From Nocardia jejuensis NBRC 103114 (GTDB taxonomy: Bacteria > Actinomycetota > Actinomycetes > Mycobacteriales > Mycobacteriaceae): a stretch of 64,000 bases of DNA. Shown in pieces: positions 43,813 through 52,020 of the stretch; the first letter of the stretch is position 1, and each line of letters opens with the position of its first letter. The notes beneath the pieces are model-generated. The model worked only from the letters and a program-made list of their open reading frames with translations. It made no database searches and had not been told where the DNA came from. The DNA is taken from the NCBI RefSeq assembly GCF_001613145.1, contig NZ_BDBU01000045.1, positions 1-64,000 on the forward strand, in the 5' to 3' direction. Both the position numbers and the translations under genes were made by a program.

Positions 43813-45285
43813 ATGGCCGAAACCGCAACCGTACGACCGCTCCCGGCCGCGGAGGTGACCTCCTGGGACTTCGAGGCCGACGTGGTCGTCGTCGGATACG
43901 GCATCGCCGGTGTGTGCGCCGCCATCGAGGCCTCCCGTGCGGGGGCCGACGTGCTGGTGGTCGAACGCACCGGTGGGTGGGGCGGCGCGGCCGCCATGTC
44001 CGGTGGATTCGTCTACCTGGGCGGCGGGACGGCCCTGCAGCGCAAGCTCGGATTCGACGACACCCCCGAGAACATGGAGAAGTTCCTGACCGCGGCGCTG
44101 GGCCCCGGCGTGGACAAGGCCAAGATCCACGACTACTGCCAGGGCAGTGTCGAGCACTTCGACTGGCTGGTCGGCAACGGCGTGCCCTTCAACGAGGTGT
44201 TCTGGGGCGAACCGGGTTACGAGCCGCCCGCCGACGAGGGCTTGATGTTCTCCGGCGGCGAGAACGCCGCACCGTTCAACGCCATCGCCGATCCCGCTCC
44301 GCGCGGGCATCTGGCCTGGACCAAGGACAAGAAGCTGGGCGAGAAGGGCGGTGGCTACATGCTCATGGAGCCGCTCGCCCAGACCGCCGAAAAGCTCGGC
44401 GTGCGACACGAATACGACGTGCGACTGCGTCGATTGATCGTCGACGAGGACGGCCGGGTGGTCGGTGTGGCCGCGACCCGGTACGGCAAGCCGGTGTACG
44501 TGCGCGCCGCGCGCGGCGTCGTGCTGGCCACCGGCAGCTTCGCCTACAACCACGAAATGGTGGAGCGCTTCGCCCCCAAGATCTCCGGGCGGCCCGCCGC
44601 CACCGTGGAGGAGCACGACGGCATCGGCATCCGGGTCGCGCAGGCGCTCGGCGCGGATCTGGCGCACATGGACGCCACCGAGGTGGCGCTGATCGTGGAC
44701 CCGCAGGTCGCGGTGCGCGGCATTCTCGTGAACGGCCGCGGCCAGCGGTTCGTCACCGAGGACACCTACCCGGGCCGGATGGGCCAGGCGGTGCTGCAGG
44801 ATCAGGACAACCAGGCGTATCTGGTCATCGACGAGAACGCGCTGGAGCAGGCGTTCGAGACCAAGTCCTCGATGTCGTTCCTGCGGGTCGCGCCGACCTG
44901 GGTGGCCGAAACGGTCGCCGAGCTCGAGGGTGAGATGGGGCTGCCCGCGAACACCCTGCAGAGCACCATCGACCTCTACAACCATCACGCGGAGAACGGC
45001 GAGGACCCGTTCCTGCACAAGAAGCCGGAGTGGGTCAAGCCGATCGGGACCCCGCTCGGGGCGTACGACCTGCGCGGATACACCGGCGGATTCACCCTCG
45101 GCGGACTGCGGACGGATCTGGATTCGCGGGTGCTGCACATCGACGGAGCGGCGATCGCCGGGCTGTACGCGGCGGGCCGCGTCACCTCCGGCATCTGCGC
45201 GGGCGGATACGCCAGCGGCTGTTCGCTCGGCGACGGCAGCTTCTACGGGCGGCGCGCCGGAGTCGCCGCCGCCAAACAACTCTGA
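43813..45285 (+). CDS. FAD-dependent dehydrogenase, KstD/fumarate-reductase-like
   Basis: A 490-residue flavoprotein. The FAD dinucleotide motif is VVVGYGIAGVCAAIEASRAG near residue 25, and the C-terminal FAD-contact segment is AAGRVTSGICAGGYASGCSL. The family includes 3-ketosteroid-1-dehydrogenases and fumarate reductases. The protein lacks an export signal. A desaturation of a steroid-like or polycyclic compound is suggested by context only. ATG 43813 follows GAAGAGAAC. Confidence 0.85.
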   Translation: MAETATVRPLPAAEVTSWDFEADVVVVGYGIAGVCAAIEASRAGADVLVVERTGGWGGAAAMSGGFVYLGGGTALQRKLGFDDTPENMEKFLTAALGPGVDKAKIHDYCQGSVEHFDWLVGNGVPFNEVFWGEPGYEPPADEGLMFSGGENAAPFNAIADPAPRGHLAWTKDKKLGEKGGGYMLMEPLAQTAEKLGVRHEYDVRLRRLIVDEDGRVVGVAATRYGKPVYVRAARGVVLATGSFAYNHEMVERFAPKISGRPAATVEEHDGIGIRVAQALGADLAHMDATEVALIVDPQVAVRGILVNGRGQRFVTEDTYPGRMGQAVLQDQDNQAYLVIDENALEQAFETKSSMSFLRVAPTWVAETVAELEGEMGLPANTLQSTIDLYNHHAENGEDPFLHKKPEWVKPIGTPLGAYDLRGYTGGFTLGGLRTDLDSRVLHIDGAAIAGLYAAGRVTSGICAGGYASGCSLGDGSFYGRRAGVAAAKQL

Positions 45286-45315
45286 GCCTCTCAGACCTGA
45301 AAGGAAGTGCTACGC

Positions 45316-46173
45316 ATGCGTTTCGGCATCGTCCTGTTCACCAGCGACCGCGGCATCACGCCGGCGGTCGCCGCCAAGGCCGCGGAGGACCGGGGCTTCG
45401 ATTCGTTCTACGTCCCCGAGCACACCCACATTCCGGTGAAACGGGAAGCGGCACACCCGCGTACGGGTGACGCCTCGCTGCCCGACGACCGGTACAAGCG
45501 CACCCTGGATCCCTGGGTGACGCTGGGCACCATCGCCGCGGTCACCTCGCGGATCGAACTGTCCACGGCGGTGGCGCTGCCGACCGAGAGTGATCCGATC
45601 ACCCTCGCCAAGACCATCGCCACCCTCGACCATCTCTCGGGTGGTCGTGTCACCATCGGCGCCGGATTCGGCTGGAACACCGATGAACTCACCGATCACG
45701 GGGTGCCGGGCAACAAACGGCGCACCGTGCTGCGCGAGTACATGGAGGCCATGCGCGCGCTGTGGACGCAGGAGGAAGCCAGCTACGACGGCGAGTTCGT
45801 CTCCTTCGGACCCAGCTGGGCGTACCCGAAGCCGGTGCAGTCGCACGTGCCGCTGCTCATCGGCGCGGGCGGCACGGAGCGCACCTTCAAGTGGATCGCC
45901 GCGAACGCCGACGGCTGGATCACCACGCCGTACGAGTCCGATGTGTCGGCGTCCACCGCCCTGCTGATGAAGTCCTGGCAGGAGGCCGGACGCGAGGGCG
46001 CGCCCCGGGTGGTGGCGCTGGACGGCAAGCCCGATCCCGAGAAGCTGGCCCGGTGGACCGAGGCCGGGGTCACCGATGTGGTGTACGGGATGCCGGACAA
46101 GGACGAGGACGAGGTGCTGCCGTACCTGGATCGCCTGGCGGACAAGCTCGCTCCGCTCGGGCTCACCGTCTGA
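45316..46173 (+). CDS. LLM-class F420-dependent oxidoreductase
   Basis: A 285-residue luciferase-like monooxygenase-fold protein. It starts MRFGIVLFTSDRGITPAV, and the motifs DPWVTLGTIAAVTSRIELST and LSGGRVTIGAGFGWNTDEL are typical of the F420-dependent class. The ATG at 45316 has AAGGAAG eight bases upstream. It follows the flavoprotein by 30 bases and probably shares its transcript. The substrate is unknown. Confidence 0.87.
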   Translation: MRFGIVLFTSDRGITPAVAAKAAEDRGFDSFYVPEHTHIPVKREAAHPRTGDASLPDDRYKRTLDPWVTLGTIAAVTSRIELSTAVALPTESDPITLAKTIATLDHLSGGRVTIGAGFGWNTDELTDHGVPGNKRRTVLREYMEAMRALWTQEEASYDGEFVSFGPSWAYPKPVQSHVPLLIGAGGTERTFKWIAANADGWITTPYESDVSASTALLMKSWQEAGREGAPRVVALDGKPDPEKLARWTEAGVTDVVYGMPDKDEDEVLPYLDRLADKLAPLGLTV

Positions 46174-46252
46174 GGGTCTCGTCCGCGTTCGGTGACGGGC
46201 CGGGGCAACCGCGCGGTCCCGGTCCGTTCCACCGTGGGACTCTCCGCCTGCC

Positions 46253-46297
46253 GAGACTCCGCCTGAAGAGACTCCGCGCGAAGAGACTCCGCCCGCC
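46253..46297. repeat. three 15-base tandem repeats
   Basis: Copies at 46253, 46268 and 46283, each starting GAGACTCCGC, with a degenerate fourth copy before 46253. They lie in the 46174-46398 gap between the oxidoreductase and the glycosyltransferase, with no gene in this stretch. Confidence 0.7.
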
Positions 46298-46398
46298 GAT
46301 GATGTAACGCCGGGTGCCGGTGAACGACATCACTGCGAAACCTTCCGGCCGTCCACTGTGCCGACGACCGAATCACACTCAGCACCAACAGCTTCCGA

Positions 46399-47676
46399 AT
46401 GCCCGAGAAAGGCCGCGCCGTGCGCATTGCTCTGCTGTCCTACCGCAGCAAGACCCACTGTGGCGGGCAGGGCGTCTACGTGCGATATCTGAGCCAGGGG
46501 CTCGCGGATCTCGGGCACGAGGTCGAGGTGTTCTCCGGGCAGCCGTATCCGGAGCAGCTCGACCCGCGGGTGCGGCTGACCGAAGTGCCCAGCCTGGACC
46601 TGTACCGGGACGAGGATCCGTTCCGCACGCCCCGGCCCGGCGAGATACGGGACGGCATCGATCTGCTCGAACTCGGAACCATGTGGACGGCCGGATTCCC
46701 GGAACCGCGCACCTTCAGCCTGCGGGCCGCCAAGCTGTTGCGCTCGCGCGCAGCGGAATTCGATATCGTGCACGACAATCAGTGCCTCGGATACGGGCTG
46801 CTCGACATCGCCCGGCATCTCCCCTTGGTGGCGACCATCCACCATCCGATCACCCGGGATCGCGCGGTGGATCTGGCCGACGCGACCTGGCGGCGAAAAC
46901 CGTTCCTGCGGCGCTGGTACGGATTCCTGGGCATGCAGCAGAAGGTGGCCCGGCAGATTCCGGAACTGATCACCGTGTCCTCGTCCTCGGCCACCGACAT
47001 CATCGAGGATTTCGGAGTATCGCCCCGGCAGTTGCACACGGTGCCGCTGGGAGTGGACACCGAGTTGTTCCGGCCGCGCGAGCAGCGGCGGGTACCGGGA
47101 CGGATCGTGGCCGTCGCCAGCGCCGACAAGCCGCTCAAGGGCATCGCGCATCTGCTCAAAGCCGTTGCCCGGCTTCGGCATACCCACGATCTGGAACTCC
47201 GGCTGATCGCGAAGCTCGAGGCGAACGGGCCGACCGAGAAGCTGATCGCCGAACTGGGCATCTCCGATATCGTCACGGCCGAGGGCGGGCTGAGCGACGA
47301 GGCGCTGGCGCAAGTGCTCGCCTCCGCCGAGATCGCCTGCATTCCGTCCATGTACGAAGGCTTTTCGCTGCCTGCCGTCGAGGCCATGGCCAGCGGTACG
47401 CCGCTGGTCGCCAGCCGGGCGGGTGCGCTGCCGGAGGTGGTGGGCGACTGCGCGGAACTGGTCGAGCCGGGCAATGTCGACGAGCTCACCCGCGTGCTCG
47501 GCGAACTGCTCCACTCACCGGATCGACTGCACCGCATGGGTATCGACGGACGCCGCCGGGCGCTCGAGGTCTTCAGCTGGGCAGCCGTCGGCGCGCGCAC
47601 CGTCTCGGTGTACGAGCAGGCCATCGCCCGGCACGGGAGCCGGGCGGTAATCGCGCCGGTCGGAGCCGCCCGATGA
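46399..47676 (+). CDS. glycosyltransferase family 4
   Basis: A 425-residue GT-B retaining glycosyltransferase. The N-terminal acceptor domain starts VRIALLSYRSKTHCGGQGVY, a donor-type loop is present in ADKPLKGIAHLLKA, and the nucleotide-sugar Glu-x7-Glu is in YEGFSLPAVEAMASGTPLV. The sugar and acceptor are unknown. The ATG at 46399 begins the domain. It is the first gene of a cluster with a methyltransferase and a toroid-fold protein. Confidence 0.88.
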   Translation: MPEKGRAVRIALLSYRSKTHCGGQGVYVRYLSQGLADLGHEVEVFSGQPYPEQLDPRVRLTEVPSLDLYRDEDPFRTPRPGEIRDGIDLLELGTMWTAGFPEPRTFSLRAAKLLRSRAAEFDIVHDNQCLGYGLLDIARHLPLVATIHHPITRDRAVDLADATWRRKPFLRRWYGFLGMQQKVARQIPELITVSSSSATDIIEDFGVSPRQLHTVPLGVDTELFRPREQRRVPGRIVAVASADKPLKGIAHLLKAVARLRHTHDLELRLIAKLEANGPTEKLIAELGISDIVTAEGGLSDEALAQVLASAEIACIPSMYEGFSLPAVEAMASGTPLVASRAGALPEVVGDCAELVEPGNVDELTRVLGELLHSPDRLHRMGIDGRRRALEVFSWAAVGARTVSVYEQAIARHGSRAVIAPVGAAR

Positions 47677-47873
47677 ATCGGCCCTCCGCACACCGCTGTC
47701 CTGTCTCGGCACATCGGCCCGTCGAGCCCGGTCGTCCGATCGCGTCCGGGCGCCGCGCCCGAGCCGCTCGTCCGCTCGGGCCTCGGCATCGGATCGTTGC
47801 CCGTCATCCCGTCTCATTCGCGCATCCCGTCTCATTCGCGCACCGCCAGCTCACTCAGGAGAACGCATGCTGA
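47673..47873 (+). other. 66-codon frame between GT and methyltransferase genes
   Basis: The ATG at 47673 overlaps the GT stop (ATGA), and the stop at 47873 overlaps the methyltransferase start. The peptide is rich in Arg, Pro and His. The 18-base repeat in it encodes HPVSFA twice. It may be a small gene, a remnant, or chance. Confidence 0.3.
47805..47840. repeat. 18-base perfect tandem repeat
   Basis: CATCCCGTCTCATTCGCG occurs back to back at 47805-47822 and 47823-47840, shortly before the methyltransferase start. Confidence 0.8.
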
Positions 47874-48619
47874 CCGTCGACTTCGATCGTCTGGGTGTCC
47901 GGCCCGGGAAACGCGTCATCGACGTGGGGTGCGGGGCCGGTCGGCATTCGTTCGAGGCGTATCGGCGCGGGGCGGACATCGTGGCGTTCGACCAGAGCGC
48001 CTCCGATCTGGCCGACGTGGACACCATGTTCAAGGCCATGGCGGAGGTCGGCGAGGCGCCCGCGTACGCCAAGGCCGAGACCGTGTGCGGTGACGCTCTG
48101 GATCTGCCGTACGGCGACGGCGAATTCGACGTGGTGATCGCCTCGGAGATCCTCGAGCACGTTCCGGCCGACACCCAGGCCATCGCCGAGTTGGTGCGGG
48201 TGCTCAAACCCGGTGGGGCGCTGGCTGTCACGGTTCCGCGCTGGCTGCCCGAGCGCATCTGCTGGGCGCTGTCGGATCAGTATCACGCCAACGAGGGCGG
48301 ACACGTGCGCATCTACCGTGCCGACGAGCTCCGCGACAAGATCACCGCGCGCGGAGTGCGGTTCATCCGCAGCACTCACGCGCACGCGCTGCACTCGCCC
48401 TACTGGTGGCTCAAGTGCGCGGTCGGGGTGGAGAACAACGATCATCCGCTGGTCGCGCAATATCACCGGATGCTGGTGTGGGACATGATGTCCGCTCCCG
48501 CCCTGACCCGGGTGACCGAGCGTCTGCTGGATCCGCTGATCGGCAAGAGCGTGGCGCTCTACTTCGCCAAACCGTCGGTGCGCTCCACCACACCGGAGGT
48601 ACGCCGTGCCGGGCGCTGA
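47867..48619 (+). CDS. SAM-dependent methyltransferase (class I)
   Basis: A 250-residue methyltransferase. Motif I is VIDVGCGAGRHSFEAYRRGA, post-I VAFDQSASDLADV, and motif IV-like VVIASEILEHVPADTQA. The C-terminal half (WWLKCAVGVENNDHPLV) is that of the Rv0224c-like group near glycosyltransferases. A role in methylating a sugar or lipid is possible. The ATG at 47867 follows AGGAGAACGC. Confidence 0.87.
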   Translation: MLTVDFDRLGVRPGKRVIDVGCGAGRHSFEAYRRGADIVAFDQSASDLADVDTMFKAMAEVGEAPAYAKAETVCGDALDLPYGDGEFDVVIASEILEHVPADTQAIAELVRVLKPGGALAVTVPRWLPERICWALSDQYHANEGGHVRIYRADELRDKITARGVRFIRSTHAHALHSPYWWLKCAVGVENNDHPLVAQYHRMLVWDMMSAPALTRVTERLLDPLIGKSVALYFAKPSVRSTTPEVRRAGR

Positions 48620-49694
48620 CCTGTCCGCGGTTCCGGCCGTCCCCGGTGTGCTGTCGGCTCGCGATATCCGGCTCAGCGCCGAATCCATCGCCGCCGCACA
48701 GGAATCGGACGGAGCGATCCCCTGGTTCACCGGCGGCCACACCGACCCCTGGGATCACGTCGAATCGGCCATGGCGCTCACCGCCGCCGGCCTGCTGGAT
48801 GAGGCCCGCGACGCCTACACCTGGTCGGCGAAGACGCAGCGCGCCGATGGTTCCTGGCCCACGCAGTTTCGTGACGGCGTCATCGAGAACCACGATGCCG
48901 ACGCCAACTTCTGCGCGTACCTCGCCACCGGCCTGCGCCACTACCTCACCAGCACAGGCGATTCGGAGTTCGCCGCGCAGCTGTGGCCCGCTGTCCGCGC
49001 CGCCGTCGATTTCGTGCTGACCCTGCAACTAGGCCCGCACGGCGAAATCCACTGGTCCCGAAGCGCTCAGGGCACTTCCGGCGAAGCCCTGCTCACCGGC
49101 TCCGCCAGCATCTTCCACAGCCTGCGCTGTGCCCTGTCCCTGGCCGACGAACTCAGCGACCCCCAACCCCAATGGGAACTGGCCGCCCTCCGCCTCGGCC
49201 ATGCCCTGCGCGCGCACCCCGAAGCTTTCCTCGACAAGTCCCGCTACTCCATGGACTGGTACTACCCCATCCTCACCGGAGCCCTGCGCGGCCCGAAAGC
49301 CCACGCCCACATAGCAACCCACTGGGACACCTTCGTCCTGCCCGACCTCGGCATCCGCTGCGTCTCCGACGCCCCCTGGGCCACCGGCGCCGAAACCTGC
49401 GAACTCGTCCTGACCCTGGACGCGGTGGGCGACACCACCCGAGCCCTGCGCCTGTTCACCGACATGCAGCACCTGCGAGACCCCGACGGTTCCTACTGGA
49501 CCGGCCTCGTCTACACCGACAACACCCGCTGGCCCGAAGAACGCACCACCTGGACCGCCGCCGCCGTGATCCTCGCCGCCGACGCCCTGTCCCGAACCAC
49601 CCCCGCCAACAACATCTTCCGAGACCTGGTCCCCGACATCCCCGTCGACCACCGCTGCGACTGCCCCACCCCCCTCGACGCCCGCTCCCGCTGA
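48606..49694 (+). CDS. alpha/alpha-toroid (prenyltransferase-like) protein
   Basis: A 362-residue protein with repeated helical hairpins of the (alpha/alpha)-toroid type, as in glycosidases, lyases and terpene cyclases. Notable segments are AQESDGAIPWFTGGHTDPWD and AKTQRADGSWPTQ at the start and RDPDGSYWTGLVY late. Databases often call such proteins prenyltransferases, without proof. The GTG at 48606 overlaps the methyltransferase 3' end by 14 bases. The composition shifts to C-rich third positions near its end. Confidence 0.7.
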   Translation: MPGADLSAVPAVPGVLSARDIRLSAESIAAAQESDGAIPWFTGGHTDPWDHVESAMALTAAGLLDEARDAYTWSAKTQRADGSWPTQFRDGVIENHDADANFCAYLATGLRHYLTSTGDSEFAAQLWPAVRAAVDFVLTLQLGPHGEIHWSRSAQGTSGEALLTGSASIFHSLRCALSLADELSDPQPQWELAALRLGHALRAHPEAFLDKSRYSMDWYYPILTGALRGPKAHAHIATHWDTFVLPDLGIRCVSDAPWATGAETCELVLTLDAVGDTTRALRLFTDMQHLRDPDGSYWTGLVYTDNTRWPEERTTWTAAAVILAADALSRTTPANNIFRDLVPDIPVDHRCDCPTPLDARSR

Positions 49695-49907
49695 CCGGAC
49701 GTCAACTCACGACCTATTTCCCCGAGACCGCATCCGTGAACCGATCTCGGCCCGCGCAATCACGCTGCCACTCGATACGGGTCGCCATGCCCGCCGAGCG
49801 CCTCCCGAAGTAGGTCCCGAGTTGCCCACCTCCGGGCGGGCAACTCTGTCGGAGATCGTTCGTAGACTTTCGCCATCGGTGATCCGATGTGCTGCGAAAG
49901 GGCAATC

Positions 49908-50444
49908 GTGACAACAGAATCGAAGCATCCGCTGGTCGAGATCATGGCATTGGCGGCGCCGGATCGAGCGGCCCTGACCGAGGCCGTGGAACTGGCCGCG
50001 AGAGATCCGGAATCCTATGTGCGCGAACGCCACTGGATCGATCTGGAGCCTGCCGACGAGTTCGTCTGGGAGGCACTGTACGACCAGTTGAGCGAGCCGA
50101 GTGACGACGGCGACACCCTGCTCGCGATCTTCGACTGGAAGGACGACGCCGACACCATCCACTCGGGCCTGTTCTACCTGGGTTCCTGCCCGGAAGAATT
50201 GGATTGGGAGTGGTTCCCGGCGCGGGTCTCCGCAATGAAGGGAGACCACCCGGGCGATGTCGCGCAGAGCCTGATCTCCGAAATCGGCGAGCGCAGCCAC
50301 ACTCTCGGCTTCAGCCTGCTGAACATCGCCCGAGGCGACAGCTACGTACTGTTCTTCGTCCCCACCGCCGTGGGTCAGCACATCCTGCGCCTGGCCGACA
50401 GCGCAGGTCGCGCCCGCGACATCGAGGTCATCCGCAAGCGGTGA
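49908..50444 (+). CDS. hypothetical protein, possibly DUF6630-like
   Basis: A 178-residue acidic protein. The pattern LLAIFDWKDDADTIHSGLFY followed by LDWEWFPARV suggests DUF6630, but I cannot confirm. No signal peptide is seen. The GTG at 49908 has GAAAGGG five bases upstream. It may be independent of the GT cluster, since a 213-base gap precedes it. Confidence 0.6.
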   Translation: MTTESKHPLVEIMALAAPDRAALTEAVELAARDPESYVRERHWIDLEPADEFVWEALYDQLSEPSDDGDTLLAIFDWKDDADTIHSGLFYLGSCPEELDWEWFPARVSAMKGDHPGDVAQSLISEIGERSHTLGFSLLNIARGDSYVLFFVPTAVGQHILRLADSAGRARDIEVIRKR

Positions 50445-50523
50445 CTCGGCGGCGCGATCCCCGCCGCCGTGGCGTCTGTTGCGATTGCCTGCCGAACCCT
50501 CTCGGGGGTCCTGCGGCTCGGGG

Positions 50524-51189
50524 TCAGTTGCAGGCGGCGGTGCGTTGCAGGAGGCGGAGGGAGCCGGGGGCGGGGAGTTCGGTGAACTTCTCGGTGGCGA
50601 GGGCTCGGCGGTAGATGTTGTGGGGGGCCTGGCCGCCGTCGGCGGGGTCGGGGAAGACGTCGTGGATGGCGAGGAGGCCGCCGCCGGCTATCCAGTGGAC
50701 CCAGTTGTCGTAGTCGCGCTGGGCCGCTTCCTCGGTGTGGCCGCCGTCGATGAAGAGCATGCGCAGGGGGGTGCGCCAGGAGCGGGCGACGGTGGCGGAG
50801 GGGCCGATTACGCCGACGACGGTGTCCGTGAGACCGGCGCGGACGATCGTGCGGCGGAAGGTGGCGACGGTGTCGAAGACGCCGGTTTCGGGGTCCACGA
50901 GGGAGGTGTCGTGGTACTCCCAGCCGGGCTGGTGCTCTTCGGAACCGGAGTGGTGGTCGACGGTGAAGACGGTCGCGCCGGTTTCGCGAGCGGCGGCGCC
51001 GAGGTAGACCGCCGACTTGCCGCAGTAGGTGCCGATTTCCAGGATGACGCCGTCACCGGCGTAGGTGCGAGCGGCCTCGAAGAGGGCGCGACCTTCCTCC
51101 GGCGGCATGAATCCGGTGACCTGTTCGGCGAAGGCGAACAATTCGGTGGAGTCGGCGGGAACCTTGCCGGAAACCTCGGCGTGCGTCAT
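50524..51189 (-). CDS. SAM-dependent methyltransferase (type 24)
   Basis: A 221-residue methyltransferase. Motif I is ILEIGTYCGKSAVYLGAAA, motif II TVDHHSGSEEHQPG, and FIDGGHTEEAAQRDYDNW lies later, typical of the Methyltransf_24 type. It lies convergent with the previous gene. A shared pathway with the GT/methyltransferase/toroid cluster is likely because they are near, but it is not proven. Confidence 0.83.
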   Translation of the reverse strand: MTHAEVSGKVPADSTELFAFAEQVTGFMPPEEGRALFEAARTYAGDGVILEIGTYCGKSAVYLGAAARETGATVFTVDHHSGSEEHQPGWEYHDTSLVDPETGVFDTVATFRRTIVRAGLTDTVVGVIGPSATVARSWRTPLRMLFIDGGHTEEAAQRDYDNWVHWIAGGGLLAIHDVFPDPADGGQAPHNIYRRALATEKFTELPAPGSLRLLQRTAACN

Positions 51190-51273
51190 ACGAAAACCTT
51201 TCTGGGGCGCACGCATTCATATGCTTCACGCATACGGCGAGTTGCCCGGAGAGCCGATTGATAGTAGCATCCG

Positions 51274-51283
51274 GACACGTGTC
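51274..51283. promoter_or_regulatory. GACACGTGTC operator candidate before the TetR gene
   Basis: GACACGTGTC is in CCGGACACGTGTCTGAT, 32 bases before ATG 51315. Shared with 42201 and 42325, so autoregulation and control of the CYP123 locus are likely. Confidence 0.6.
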
Positions 51284-51314
51284 TGATAAGCAGTCTTCCC
51301 GGTTGGTGGTGAAT

Positions 51315-51896
51315 ATGGAGCCCGTGGTCGTCAACCGCGAAGCAACGCGGCGACGCCTTACCGAGAAGCAGGCCGACACGGTCGACAAGCTCACTCGGGC
51401 GGCGATGGAAGTGCTGTCCCGAGAGGGTTTCGCGGGGCTCACCGTCCGGATGGTGGCCGCGTCCGCCGGTGTCGGCACCGCCACCGCGTACACCTACTTC
51501 TCCTCCAAGGAACACCTGGTGGCGGAGATGTTCTGGCGTCGACTTGCGGCCACCCCGGCGCCCTCCGACGAGACCGTCACCGACACCACCGCGCGGGCGG
51601 TCGCCGTCCTGCGGCAGATCGCGCTGCTGGTGGCCGACGAACCCGAACTCGCGGGCGCGGTGACGAGCGCACTGCTGGGCACCGACCCGGATGTGGCGCA
51701 CCTGCGGCTGCGCATCGGCACCGAGATCCGCACCCGGCTCGTCGACGCGCTCGGCGCGAACGCCGATCCGGAAACCGTGGAGACGCTCGAATTGCTCTAC
51801 GCGGGTGCGCTGGTGCGCGCGGGCATGGGCTACGCCTCCTACACCGAGATCGCGGACCGGCTCGAGGGTGCGGCCCTGCGGGTGCTGCAGGACTGA
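51315..51896 (+). CDS. TetR-family regulator (Rv0767c-like)
   Basis: A 193-residue TetR regulator. The N-terminal helix-turn-helix is RMVAASAGVGTATAYTYFSSKEHLVAEMFW. In mycobacteria a similar gene (Rv0767c) lies between cyp123 and aldA, while here it is 9 kb away. The ATG at 51315 leaves the operator upstream; a GTG at 51279 would lie inside the palindrome. It is expected to bind GGACACGTGTC. The ligand is unknown. Confidence 0.82.
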   Translation: MEPVVVNREATRRRLTEKQADTVDKLTRAAMEVLSREGFAGLTVRMVAASAGVGTATAYTYFSSKEHLVAEMFWRRLAATPAPSDETVTDTTARAVAVLRQIALLVADEPELAGAVTSALLGTDPDVAHLRLRIGTEIRTRLVDALGANADPETVETLELLYAGALVRAGMGYASYTEIADRLEGAALRVLQD

Positions 51897-52020
51897 GCAC
51901 CGCACGTATGCCGCGGGGCGTCGTCGCCTCGTGTTCCTCGATTTCGCGTAATCCGATGCCGGGCAATGACTCCGGTAGTACCTTCCGAGCAGGTGTCCGC
52001 TCCGGCGCGGGAGGCTCGCG

